Below, in pieces: positions 18,766 through 27,435 of a stretch of 64,000 nucleotides of DNA. The notes beneath the pieces were generated by a model. The model was not told where the DNA came from. It worked only from the letters and a program-made list of their open reading frames with translations, and searched no databases. Source of the DNA: Sphingobacterium sp. N143 (GTDB taxonomy: Bacteria > Bacteroidota > Bacteroidia > Sphingobacteriales > Sphingobacteriaceae); assembly GCF_030325625.1 (NCBI RefSeq), contig NZ_JACAIS010000003.1, positions 124,001 to 188,000 of the forward strand, read 5' to 3'. The translations under genes were made by a program, and so were the position numbers. Numbering within the stretch: position 1 is the first letter of the stretch; each line of letters opens with the position of its first letter.

Positions 18766-20270
18766 AAAGAATAACCGCACTTATCCTCATCCTCTTTGGA
18801 TGGGGATACCTTTTTGCTCAGCAAAATTTTCCTGCGGGTCAAAAAGGACATGCTAAAAAACTCCCCAATATCATCTTTTTCTATGCGGATGATTTGGGTT
18901 ATGCCGAGACTGAACCCTATGGGCAGCAACTCATCAAAACACCCAACCTACAAAAATTGGCACGGGAAGGGCTCCGTTTTATCAATCATTATACAAGTAC
19001 ACCCGTATGTGCCCCCGCACGTTGTATGCTTCTGACGGGTAAACATGCCGGGCAATCCTATATCCGGGGGAACTATGAACTGGGCGGTTTTGCGGATAGC
19101 TTGGAAGGCGGACAGATGCCACTGCCCGAAGGAACCTATACCATGGCACATATGTTCAAAAAAGCAGGTTATCGTACAGCTGCCATCGGAAAATGGGGTC
19201 TTGGGATGTACAACTCCACAGGAAGTCCAAACAAACAGGGCTTTGATTATTTCTTTGGCTACCTGGACCAGAAACAGGCGCACAATTATTATCCAAGTCA
19301 CCTTTGGGAAAATGAAGAAAAATATCCCCTCCAAAACAAAGAAAAATTTGTCCATACACCACTCGATTCTACCCTAGCCACGGCAAAAGATTTTGAACAA
19401 TTTGGTGGTCAGCAATATGCTCCGGAGCTCATGACGGAAAAGGCCCTCGCCTTTATCGATAAGAACCAGCATACCCCTTTTTTCTTATATCTTCCCTATA
19501 CACTGCCTCATTTGTCCTTGCAGGTACCACAACCCTATATAGACCAGTATAAAGACCTTTTTGGTGACCGCCCCTATTATGGGCAGGATGGCTATACAGC
19601 AACCACACATCCCCGGGCCACTTACGCCGGTATGATTACCTACCTCGATGAGCAGGTCGGAAAAATCATGGCGCACATTAAATCATTGGGAATGGATGAA
19701 AACACCATCGTTCTCTTTTCAAGCGATAACGGGACCGGTTTTAATGGCGGAATAGACTATCGGTTCTTTAACAGTGTTGACTCACTCCGAGGGTTAAAGA
19801 TGGACGTGTTTGAAGGTGGCATCAAAGTTCCACTGATCGTCAGATGGCCCAGACAGATCAAAGCCAATACTGAAACAGATCTTATCTCCGCACAGTATGA
19901 CCTGATGGCAACCTTTGCCCAACTGATCCAACAGGATCCTGGAAATACCAATGGCCTTTCTTTGCTCCCTACCTGGCTAGGTCAAAAAGATCAAAAAAAA
20001 CATCAGTACCTCTATTTCGAATATCCTGAAAAAGGTGGACAAGTTGCCATACGTAAAGGGCAGTGGAAAGCTGTCAAGCTTGGTCTGAAAAAAAATCCCA
20101 AAGCAGCATGGCAGCTGTACGACCTGGCGGCCGATCCTTGGGAGCAGGAAAACCTTGCGGACAAGCACCCGCAATTATTAAAGCACTTTGATGACATTGT
20201 CACGGTGGAACATAGGCCTGCCCATATTCAAGAATGGGAAATAATAGACAATAAGATGCAAAAAAAGTAA
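18762..20270 (+). CDS. Cys-type (type I) sulfatase, second copy
   Basis: A 502-residue sulfatase whose ATG overlaps the stop of the previous sulfatase (ATGA), implying translational coupling. It has a signal peptide (1-20), YADDLGYAE metal site, formylglycine motif CAPAR....TG (Cys83), GKWGLG and SSDNGTG. It is only distantly similar to its neighbour (CAPAR versus CTPSR, different mid-regions). It therefore probably removes a different sulfate rather than being a recent duplicate. The family contains arylsulfatase A-like and carbohydrate sulfatases. Confidence 0.93.
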   Translation: MKRITALILILFGWGYLFAQQNFPAGQKGHAKKLPNIIFFYADDLGYAETEPYGQQLIKTPNLQKLAREGLRFINHYTSTPVCAPARCMLLTGKHAGQSYIRGNYELGGFADSLEGGQMPLPEGTYTMAHMFKKAGYRTAAIGKWGLGMYNSTGSPNKQGFDYFFGYLDQKQAHNYYPSHLWENEEKYPLQNKEKFVHTPLDSTLATAKDFEQFGGQQYAPELMTEKALAFIDKNQHTPFFLYLPYTLPHLSLQVPQPYIDQYKDLFGDRPYYGQDGYTATTHPRATYAGMITYLDEQVGKIMAHIKSLGMDENTIVLFSSDNGTGFNGGIDYRFFNSVDSLRGLKMDVFEGGIKVPLIVRWPRQIKANTETDLISAQYDLMATFAQLIQQDPGNTNGLSLLPTWLGQKDQKKHQYLYFEYPEKGGQVAIRKGQWKAVKLGLKKNPKAAWQLYDLAADPWEQENLADKHPQLLKHFDDIVTVEHRPAHIQEWEIIDNKMQKK

Positions 20271-20300
20271 CACGATATTCTATCTTTGTAATTGGATGCG

Positions 20301-20348
20301 AAAAAACTTGGCCTGTTGTTCTAAAAAGCACAACAAGCCAAGTTTTTT
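20301..20348 (+). terminator. terminator after the second sulfatase
   Basis: AAAAAACTTGGC pairs with GCCAAGTTTTTT, extended by TGTTGT/ACAACA across one mismatch, and closes with a T6 run. It separates the SusCD-sulfatase transcript from the sigma gene. A -7-like TATCTTTG lies just before it at 20281-20288. Confidence 0.85.
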
Positions 20349-20435
20349 ATGTAATTTAGTTGTGAGAATCCGTATTGGGAGTCTGACACTGCCATCTACC
20401 TATTAGAATGACAGCAAATACCGGTAACCAACAGC

Positions 20436-21029
20436 ATGCTTCAGATAGATCTGCATATTAGCGCATTAAAAGAAGGGAATGAAACAGCTTTATGCTTCTT
20501 TATGGATCATTTTGGCCATGCACTCCGTTATTTTGCTTTTTCCTACCTCCGAAGTAAAACCGATGCTGAAGAAATTGTATCCGATATATTTATTAAATTA
20601 TGGAACAATAGGCAGAAAGTTGAAAGCTATGAAAGCCTCAAAGCATTTCTCTATATTGCGACAAAGAATGCCTGTATTGACCTGAAAAGGTCTACCCGCT
20701 TCAAAATGCAGACCGAAGAACTGGATATTCTTCAACACATGTCTATTGCCGAAGATGATATTCTCAAAAAAATATTCCGTACCGAACTGACCGAATTACT
20801 GCTCTCCGAAATCAATATGCTGCCCAAACAACAAGCAGCAATATGCAAACTAAGCTTCTTAGAGGGACGGACCACTGCCGAAATCTGCGAAACCCTGAAT
20901 ACAAGTCCTTCCAATATCTATTATGCACGCTCCAAAGCCCTTCTTGCTTTAAAAGAACGATTCAAGTCAAAGAATTTTGAATACCTTTTTTTGATTTCAA
21001 TGGCAGCACTACAGCTGTTCAAACCCTAA
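20436..21029 (+). CDS. ECF (RpoE-like) RNA polymerase sigma factor
   Basis: A 197-residue sigma factor with region 2 (YLRSKTDAEEIVSDIFIKLW, about residues 38-57, then the -10-binding helix ending NACIDLKRS) and region 4 with a helix-turn-helix (AAICKLSFLEGRTTAEICETL, about 135-165). No membrane segment is present. It is the only sigma gene near the FecR-SusC pair, so it is the probable partner of the FecR gene at 10747. The usual order in Bacteroidota is sigma-fecR-susC-susD. Here it is last, behind a terminator, so it likely has its own promoter. Confidence 0.92.
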   Translation: MLQIDLHISALKEGNETALCFFMDHFGHALRYFAFSYLRSKTDAEEIVSDIFIKLWNNRQKVESYESLKAFLYIATKNACIDLKRSTRFKMQTEELDILQHMSIAEDDILKKIFRTELTELLLSEINMLPKQQAAICKLSFLEGRTTAEICETLNTSPSNIYYARSKALLALKERFKSKNFEYLFLISMAALQLFKP

Positions 21030-21111
21030 TCTATTTAGACGAACGGAAAAGGTAAAATAAAAAACCTCATTACCAAATAGTTACCGAAGATATATAAAAG
21101 AAATACGTTTA

Positions 21112-21194
21112 ATAAAAAAAAGCTTAGCATACGGTCGGGCGACCTGCTAAGCTTTTATAAATACCTCTTTGTAAGAGGCAATCAACCTAAACCT
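21112..21194 (-). ncRNA. candidate small RNA with its own promoter and terminator
   Basis: On the minus strand a complete Bacteroidota promoter is present: TTTG (21226-21229), exactly 19 bases, then TATCTTTG (21199-21206). The predicted transcript of about 80 nt contains a CCTCTTACAAAGAGG hairpin and then a terminator: GCTTAGCA and TGCTAAGC arms with an inner GGTC/GACC stem (about 21119-21154), followed by T7 (21114-21120). No open reading frame fits. The hairpin also serves the sigma gene on the plus strand. Identity is unknown. Confidence 0.6.
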
Positions 21195-21198
21195 ATGA

Positions 21199-21229
21199 CA
21201 AAGATAGTGCTTCAAATGAAATAAACAAA
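21199..21229 (-). promoter_or_regulatory. promoter of the candidate small RNA
   Basis: TTTG-N19-TATCTTTG on the minus strand, an exact match to the Bacteroidota -33/-7 consensus with normal spacing. The rest of the gap up to ribE (21230-21478) is AT-rich and shows no FMN-riboswitch-like core. Confidence 0.65.
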
Positions 21230-21478
21230 AATTTTGTCATATTTTTTTTCAACTCCCATAAATTTGTTTTAACACTAGGATCACAGAAAGAATAGTAAGT
21301 GTACAATATACACTACAATCTTTTTGCAATTTTTACAGTCGGGTTTCTAAAATTACTCTGCCAGCATAGTTCCAAACACAGTATTTAACCAACACATTAC
21401 TTATATTGATATCAAAATTTACTGTCATACCGGCGTATAATTTATATAAGGAAAAGAGGGTTTACTTTTATAATTTAG

Positions 21479-21486
21479 TACCTTTG
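21479..21486 (+). promoter_or_regulatory. -7 element of the ribE promoter
   Basis: TACCTTTG matches TAnnTTTG, 22 bases upstream of the ribE start. No clear -33 TTTG is seen at the normal distance. Confidence 0.45.
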
Positions 21487-21508
21487 GGCTAATCAAAATT
21501 TTAACACC

Positions 21509-22099
21509 ATGTTTACTGGAATCATAGAAACTTTAGGGAAAATAGAAGATATTGAATTTGAAAAAAGCAACATCCATTTTTATGTAAGTTCCCCTATTTC
21601 GAATGAGCTGAAAATAGATCAAAGTGTAAGCCATAATGGTGTATGTTTGACAGTTGTTGGTCTGAACGATCATATTCACAAGGTAACAGCTATTGATGAA
21701 ACCTTACAAAAGACCAATCTCGCTCAATTAAAAATCGGTGATTTGGTTAACCTAGAGCGTTGTACATTGGCAGGTGGAAGATTTGACGGACATATTGTGC
21801 AGGGCCATGTGGATCAGACGGCCATCTGCGTCCAAAAGAAAGATGAAAATGGAAGTTATGTTTTTACATTTCAATACGACTCCTCCAAACAGAATATCAC
21901 AGTTGAAAAAGGATCCATTACAGTGAATGGAATAAGCTTGACCGTGGTGGATTCACAGGATGATCAATTTTCCGTAGCAATCATTCCATACACACTTGAA
22001 CACACCAATCTCCAACAGGTCGAAGTAGGTACAACGGTCAACCTAGAATTTGATATCATTGGCAAATACGTCACAAAAATTATGGCTATGAGAGCTTAA
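21509..22099 (+). CDS. ribE: riboflavin synthase alpha subunit
   Basis: A 196-residue enzyme that dismutates two 6,7-dimethyl-8-ribityllumazines into riboflavin. Two lumazine-binding repeats are visible. Repeat one starts at MFTGIIETLG and has HNGVCLTVV. Repeat two starts near GGRFDGHIVQGHVD and has VNGISLTVV. Length is normal. It is a lone gene, with no other rib genes and no visible FMN riboswitch in the 480 bases upstream. A long-loop inverted repeat follows the stop. Confidence 0.96.
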   Translation: MFTGIIETLGKIEDIEFEKSNIHFYVSSPISNELKIDQSVSHNGVCLTVVGLNDHIHKVTAIDETLQKTNLAQLKIGDLVNLERCTLAGGRFDGHIVQGHVDQTAICVQKKDENGSYVFTFQYDSSKQNITVEKGSITVNGISLTVVDSQDDQFSVAIIPYTLEHTNLQQVEVGTTVNLEFDIIGKYVTKIMAMRA

Positions 22100-22124
22100 T
22101 ATAGTAAACTTTACAGGTTTTATT

Positions 22125-22187
22125 CCAATATCCGCATCGTTAGAAACAGCAGTAGCATATCTATCCATACGGATATTGGATATTTTA
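22125..22187. terminator. inverted repeat between convergent ribE and clc
   Basis: CCAATATCCG (22125-22134) and CGGATATTGG (22170-22179) are exact complements with a 35-base loop, followed by ATATTTTAT. It is a probable bidirectional terminator between convergent genes. The large loop is unusual. Confidence 0.5.
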
Positions 22188-22196
22188 TAAACAAAC

Positions 22197-23996
22197 TTAT
22201 TCCAGGTAATGGCCTTGTCGGATCAGCAAAGCTCTATACTTGTTAAATACACTTGATTTAGAGACAAAGCCCATATACTTATTTTCTTCGCCAAGAACGG
22301 GCAATATCCAGGTGTCATCTTTGTTCATCTTGCCCATCACCACTTCCATGTTCTCGTTTATTCTGACCGTATCGTTCGGTTTCTGTGCTAGTTTTTCAAA
22401 TGCGGTGTCCCGTCCTTCCACTTCACCCAATAAAACAGAAAATAGAAATTCACTGTAGAGAATGCCCATAAATTTGCCTTCATAATTGACTACCGGAAAA
22501 ATATTGCGCTTACTATGAATAATATCGGACTGTCGGCTTTTAGGCGTTTCATCGGGACGCAAAATCACAAAATTGGTTTCCAGCACATATTTAATCCGCA
22601 TCATGCTCAAAACAGACCGATCCTTATCCTCATAAGAAATCAGATCTCCGGATTCGGCCAATACCTTGGTATAGATCGAATGTTTGAGCACAGCACGGTT
22701 GATCAGGTAAGAAATTGAACATACCAACATCAATGGTACCATCAGTGTATAACCTCCGGTTACTTCCGCAATTAAGAAAATACCGGTTAATGGAGCATGC
22801 ATGATGCCACTCAGGGCTCCGGCCATTCCGGCAACAACAAAGTTGGGCACATTGAGTTCGGCAATGCCAGTTAAGTTGATACCGTAGGAAAACGCAAATC
22901 CCAATAAACCACCCATGACTAAACTAGGACCAAATACGCCGCCATTACCACCACCATTTAATGTAAATAATGCTGCAAAAGATTTACCAAATAAGGTAAG
23001 AACGGTATACCCTAGTACCATTACGCCAATGTCTTTATAATCAGCAAACAGACTATTCTTGACAATCGCATTAAACTGCCCATTGAGAATCTGCTGTATC
23101 GTGATATATCCTTCCCCATAAAGCGCAGGAAATATAAAAATCATCAGGCCCAGCGCTACCCCACTTACCCATACCTTATTATAGGGATTTTTGATCTTGG
23201 CAAACCATTTGCCCACAGCGGTGGACACACGTGCAAAATAAACGGTATATAATCCCACTAATACAGCCATTAGCAAGTAAAATAAAAGGGAAGACACTTG
23301 CCAGTTTGAATTAAAGGTGCTAAACAAGGGCTCGCTATACAGGATCCGGGATACGACAGAGGCCAGGGCAGAGGAAATCAATAATGGGATAAATACCGGG
23401 ATCGAAAACTCTGGCAGTAATATTTCAATTGCAAAAATCATCCCCGCCAGTGGGCTATTAAATGCTCCTGAAATCCCCGCTGCTGCCCCACAGGCCAGTA
23501 ACATGGTCACCTCTTTATATTGTAATCCAAAAAAACGGGCCATATTGGACCCTATGGAAGACCCTCCAAGTGCCACTGGAGCCTCCAAACCACAAGATCC
23601 ACCAAACCCAACCGTAATGGCTGAAGTGACCACCTGCGAATAAATATTGCTTGGATCCAAACGGCTCCCCTTTCGGCTAATGGCATAGATAATCGGCGTG
23701 ATTCCATGCTCCATTTTTTTCCCTTTTAAAAACTTGCGCACAAAAAATACACTCAGCAGGATACCGATCAAGGGGAAGATTAAGTATACCGAGTATTTCA
23801 CTTTCCAATCTACATCATCCTGTATGGTGGTCGCAATAAAATGAGTTAGTCGCTTTAATACAGAAGCCATGATACCACCGACAATTCCAACCAAAAAAGC
23901 CAAGAGAATAATAAAGTTTCTATTTGAAACCTTCTTCATTCGCCATTGATTGATCTGATCGATCTTCTTAAAAAAACGTTCGTTGAGATTTGCCAT
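22197..23996 (-). CDS. ClC-family chloride channel/transporter with CBS pair
   Basis: A 599-residue membrane protein. About ten to twelve hydrophobic segments fill residues 27-430. The selectivity elements are GSCGLEAP (133-140), where Glu138 corresponds to the gating glutamate of ClC antiporters, and GGVFGP. The usual G(K/R)EGP is here GLEAP. The C-terminal part (about 445-595) is a pair of CBS domains that usually sense adenine nucleotides. ClC proteins move Cl-/H+ or fluoride; the retained gating Glu favours an exchanger. It lies only 6 bases downstream of oxyR, so it is probably part of the OxyR transcript. Confidence 0.92.
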   Translation of the reverse strand: MANLNERFFKKIDQINQWRMKKVSNRNFIILLAFLVGIVGGIMASVLKRLTHFIATTIQDDVDWKVKYSVYLIFPLIGILLSVFFVRKFLKGKKMEHGITPIIYAISRKGSRLDPSNIYSQVVTSAITVGFGGSCGLEAPVALGGSSIGSNMARFFGLQYKEVTMLLACGAAAGISGAFNSPLAGMIFAIEILLPEFSIPVFIPLLISSALASVVSRILYSEPLFSTFNSNWQVSSLLFYLLMAVLVGLYTVYFARVSTAVGKWFAKIKNPYNKVWVSGVALGLMIFIFPALYGEGYITIQQILNGQFNAIVKNSLFADYKDIGVMVLGYTVLTLFGKSFAALFTLNGGGNGGVFGPSLVMGGLLGFAFSYGINLTGIAELNVPNFVVAGMAGALSGIMHAPLTGIFLIAEVTGGYTLMVPLMLVCSISYLINRAVLKHSIYTKVLAESGDLISYEDKDRSVLSMMRIKYVLETNFVILRPDETPKSRQSDIIHSKRNIFPVVNYEGKFMGILYSEFLFSVLLGEVEGRDTAFEKLAQKPNDTVRINENMEVVMGKMNKDDTWILPVLGEENKYMGFVSKSSVFNKYRALLIRQGHYLE

Positions 23997-24002
23997 ATCT
24001 TC

Positions 24003-24941
24003 TTACTGAAAGCTCAATACTTCCTTTTTCTTTTTTGTTTTGAACTTATCCGGTACAACGGATAGTATTTCTTTTTCCAACGCTTGAATCGCATGCCGCT
24101 TTACATAATTTTGCGTGGTGACTAAGGAAATTTCACGTACAGGTTCAGGCGATTTGAAATAACGTATCTTATCAAGCTGCTCATCCGCATAATCCCAAAT
24201 GGATAGCTCCGGCAAAATTGTTATTCCATCATTGATGTCCACCATCCTTTTCAATGTTTCCACGCTACCTGTGTTATATTCGAAGCGGCCCGAAAGATCC
24301 TGATTATGTTTATGATGGCAAATGTTCAGTACCTGACCACGCATACAGTGCCCCTCATTGAGCAACCACAGCTTATCATCAGCAATATCATCTCCATGCA
24401 GTACTTTCTTGGAAAACAATGGGCTATTTTTCGAGATATATGCGACAAAATTCTCGTAGAATAACGGAGATTCCAAGATTCCCGGGTCATTCAAAGGAGT
24501 TGAAAGCACCCCACAATCCAATAGACCTACTTTCAATTCATGGACGATCCGTTCGGTGGTATATTCCCAGATCTGTAACTGTAGTTTGGGGTATTTCTCC
24601 ATAAAGGATGTCAGGACATTAGGCAATAAATAGGGCGCAATTGTTGGGATTACCCCGACTTTCAGCGTACCTTCAATTTCGCCTTTCTTATCCTGCACAA
24701 TCTCATTAATCTTTCTGCTTTCTGTTAACACCAGACGAGCCTGAAGAATAATTTTCTCTCCAATTTCTGTTGGAACAACTGGTTGACGGCTTCGATCAAA
24801 GATTTTGGCGCCTAAGGATTCTTCAAGTTTTTGTATTTGCATACTCAGGGTCGGTTGTGTCACAAAACATTTTTCAGCAGCAGCGACAAAACTGCGATAT
24901 GTATCGACAGCAATAATATATTCCAGTTGGATTAAGGTCAT
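24003..24941 (-). CDS. oxyR: OxyR-like LysR-type peroxide sensor
   Basis: A 312-residue LysR-family regulator with an N-terminal winged helix (residues 1-60, LEYIIAVDTYRSFVAAAEKCFVTQPTLSMQIQKLE). The C-terminal domain carries GHCMRGQVLNIC with Cys199 and Cys208, the same numbers and spacing as the redox disulfide of E. coli OxyR. DNA binding switches with peroxide. The start MTLIQLEYI is preferred; 20 further in-frame codons reach 25001 but are outside the family. The promoter at 24960-24994 contains an inverted repeat between -33 and -7. The clc gene follows directly. Confidence 0.93.
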   Translation of the reverse strand: MTLIQLEYIIAVDTYRSFVAAAEKCFVTQPTLSMQIQKLEESLGAKIFDRSRQPVVPTEIGEKIILQARLVLTESRKINEIVQDKKGEIEGTLKVGVIPTIAPYLLPNVLTSFMEKYPKLQLQIWEYTTERIVHELKVGLLDCGVLSTPLNDPGILESPLFYENFVAYISKNSPLFSKKVLHGDDIADDKLWLLNEGHCMRGQVLNICHHKHNQDLSGRFEYNTGSVETLKRMVDINDGITILPELSIWDYADEQLDKIRYFKSPEPVREISLVTTQNYVKRHAIQALEKEILSVVPDKFKTKKKKEVLSFQ

Positions 24942-24959
24942 GTTAACATCTTTAAAGCG

Positions 24960-24994
24960 CAAAATTACGAATACTCCGGTAAACCGGTGGCAAA
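24960..24994 (-). promoter_or_regulatory. oxyR promoter with an internal inverted repeat
   Basis: On the minus strand TTTG (24991-24994) and TAATTTTG (24960-24967) form a promoter with 23-base spacing. The inverted repeat CCGGT-AA-ACCGG (24976-24987) lies between them, a position typical of a repressor operator. Confidence 0.5.
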
Positions 24995-25168
24995 TCTGCA
25001 ATATTTAACGCAGCGATCAATATTTCAGCCTAATTATTATACAATAAATACCTTGCCAAAAAGTCTGATTTATCCCCTATTATTACATTAGTTTACATAA
25101 AAGTCCCATTCATCGGAAAGCTTTTCTTAAATTTGAAATTTTACGATAGTTGACATATTTAAAACCAT

Positions 25169-27331
25169 ATGAAGTTTATCAATAGTACAACAGTTGCGCT
25201 AGCACTATTTTTATCCACTGTGAACGTCTCCAATAGTAAGGCCAATCCTGACGAGGGCATGTACCCGCTGAGTGAACTAAGCAGAGCTGGATTAAAAAAA
25301 GCTGGATTAAAGATCAGTGAAAAGGATATATATAATCCCGGTCAGGTGGGATTGGTAGATGCTCTGGTCCAAGTCAGTGGCTGCACAGGCTCCTTTGTTT
25401 CCAACCAGGGATTGATTATTACCAATCACCATTGTGCTTTTTCCGCTGTGCAGCTGGCGAGCACGGCAATCAACAATTACCTTAAAAATGGTTTTGTCGC
25501 ACAAAATCAAGCGCAGGAAATTGAGGCTAAAGGATTGAAAATAAGGATTACAGACTCTTACGAAGATGTTTCCGCTAAGATCCTAAATGCGGTTGCCAAC
25601 ATCAGTGATCCTGTAGAACGCATCAACACGATCAAGCGCAAACAGCAAGAATTGGTGAAACAAGCTGAAAAGGAAGACCCGAGCATCAAAGCCGAAGTAT
25701 CAGAGATGTTTATTGGAAAAAGCTATGTGCTGTTCCGCTATAAAACCATCGAAGATGTCCGCCTAGTCTATATTCCACGTCAAAATATCGGCGAATTTGG
25801 TGGTGAAACCGACAATTGGGTATGGCCACGTCATACCGGAGACTACTCTTTCCTCCGGGCCTATGTCAACAAAGACGGAAAGTCTGCACCATATTCCCAG
25901 GACAATGTCCCTTATCAGCCCAAAAAGCACCTGAAAGTCAATCCCAATGGGGTCAATGAAAATGACTTCACCTTTATCTTGGGATACCCTGGAAAAACAT
26001 TCAGACACCGCCCCGCTCAATATATCAAGTATCAGCAGGACTATCTATTGCCGTATGTTTCCAACCTTTATGATTTCCAGAATAAGCAAATGGAAGAAGC
26101 TGGTAAAGATAATACGGATATCGCATTATCCTTGGCTACACGGATAAAGCGCAATGCCAATGTGCTTAAAAACTATCGCGGCAAACTTAAGGGTCTCCGG
26201 GGAATCGATCTGCTTACCACAAAAAAACAGGAAGACGAAGCCTTAGCCACATTTATTTTAAGTAAACCGGAACTTAAAGACAAGTATGGTAACCTATTAA
26301 ATGACATCGCTGCTTATTATCAAGTGAGTGACCAAGATGCATTCAAAGAACTCTGGTTCAACAACATCTATAACAGTACCAGCTTACTAAAGGTGGCCCG
26401 CGATCTCCAGGTATTAAAAATAGCCTTGATGAAGGAAAAATCTACACCTGCGGCAAAGCAGCTCTTTGACAATAATGTCGCTCAACTTAAAGCCAGCCTC
26501 AAGGAAATTTATAAAAGCTACAACAAACAGGCTGATCAACGTATCCTTGGAAAAATGCTGAGTGATGCCGCTGCATTTCAGGGGAAAAATCAGATCGCAT
26601 CCATCCAACAACTTCAGTTGAACAACGAAACGGCACAACACTATGCCACACAGATCATCAATAACAGCAAATTAGCTGATCAGGACTATGTATTAAATAC
26701 TGTCTTGGCAGATGCCCATACACTCCAGCAGTTTGACGACAAATTATTAGATTTCCAAAACAGTCTGGATCAGGATATTGTTGTCTTCGCTGCTGAGCAA
26801 CAGCGACGAGAAGGCGTACTAAATAAATTGATGGGCGATTATGTTGCTGTCAAAGAAATCTTTCAAGCCAAAAATTTCATTCCTGATGCTAATTCGACGT
26901 TGCGATTAACCTACGGCCACATCAAAGGTTACACACCTGCTGATGCTACTTACATGAAACCGTTTACGACGATCGAAGGAATTATCCAGAAAGGTAACCT
27001 TGGTCTGCCCGAATTCGATTACCCAAAAGAAATAAAGACGGCTTACCTGAATAAAAACTTTGGCCCCTATCTCAAAAAAGATTTAGGCTCCGTACCTGTC
27101 AATATACTCTATGATATGGACACCACAGGTGGAAATTCTGGCTCACCGATCATGAATGCAAACGGGGAATTAATTGGAGTCAACTTTGACCGTGCCTACG
27201 ATGCCACAATCAATGATTTCGCTTGGAACGAAAGTTATAGCCGTTCCATCGGCGTAGACATCCGCTATGTCCTTTGGGTAGCAGACAAAATTGATAATGC
27301 ACAATTTATCCTAAAAGAAATGGGCATTTAA
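25169..27331 (+). CDS. S46-family dipeptidyl-peptidase, DPP11-like
   Basis: A 720-residue secreted serine exopeptidase (signal peptide about 1-25). The chymotrypsin-like halves carry the catalytic His in ITNHHCAF (87/88), the acidic region GGETDNWVWPRHTGDYS, and the catalytic Ser in GGNSGSP (Ser657). The residue 18 positions after the serine is Arg675. In Porphyromonas gingivalis DPP11 the equivalent Arg673 gives preference for Asp/Glu at P1, while DPP7 has Gly there. This therefore looks like an acidic-specific DPP11 rather than DPP7. It removes dipeptides from peptides in the periplasm. It is divergent from oxyR, with a palindromic terminator after it. Confidence 0.92.
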   Translation: MKFINSTTVALALFLSTVNVSNSKANPDEGMYPLSELSRAGLKKAGLKISEKDIYNPGQVGLVDALVQVSGCTGSFVSNQGLIITNHHCAFSAVQLASTAINNYLKNGFVAQNQAQEIEAKGLKIRITDSYEDVSAKILNAVANISDPVERINTIKRKQQELVKQAEKEDPSIKAEVSEMFIGKSYVLFRYKTIEDVRLVYIPRQNIGEFGGETDNWVWPRHTGDYSFLRAYVNKDGKSAPYSQDNVPYQPKKHLKVNPNGVNENDFTFILGYPGKTFRHRPAQYIKYQQDYLLPYVSNLYDFQNKQMEEAGKDNTDIALSLATRIKRNANVLKNYRGKLKGLRGIDLLTTKKQEDEALATFILSKPELKDKYGNLLNDIAAYYQVSDQDAFKELWFNNIYNSTSLLKVARDLQVLKIALMKEKSTPAAKQLFDNNVAQLKASLKEIYKSYNKQADQRILGKMLSDAAAFQGKNQIASIQQLQLNNETAQHYATQIINNSKLADQDYVLNTVLADAHTLQQFDDKLLDFQNSLDQDIVVFAAEQQRREGVLNKLMGDYVAVKEIFQAKNFIPDANSTLRLTYGHIKGYTPADATYMKPFTTIEGIIQKGNLGLPEFDYPKEIKTAYLNKNFGPYLKKDLGSVPVNILYDMDTTGGNSGSPIMNANGELIGVNFDRAYDATINDFAWNESYSRSIGVDIRYVLWVADKIDNAQFILKEMGI

Positions 27332-27361
27332 TACTGAACATTTCTACGGTCCGCATCCAGC

Positions 27362-27400
27362 AAAAAGGCAGCTGTAGCAATTGCTACAGCTGCCTTTTTT
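27362..27400. terminator. bidirectional terminator
   Basis: A perfect 12-bp stem GGCAGCTGTAGC/GCTACAGCTGCC with an AATT loop, flanked by A5 and T6. It lies between the convergent S46 peptidase and patB-like genes. Confidence 0.92.
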
Positions 27401-27435
27401 ATAAATTTCCGCCATATACGGGATTGCTTTTTATG

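Noticed and set aside
21230..21508. FMN riboswitch before ribE
   Set aside because: The conserved RFN core words are not present in this gap.
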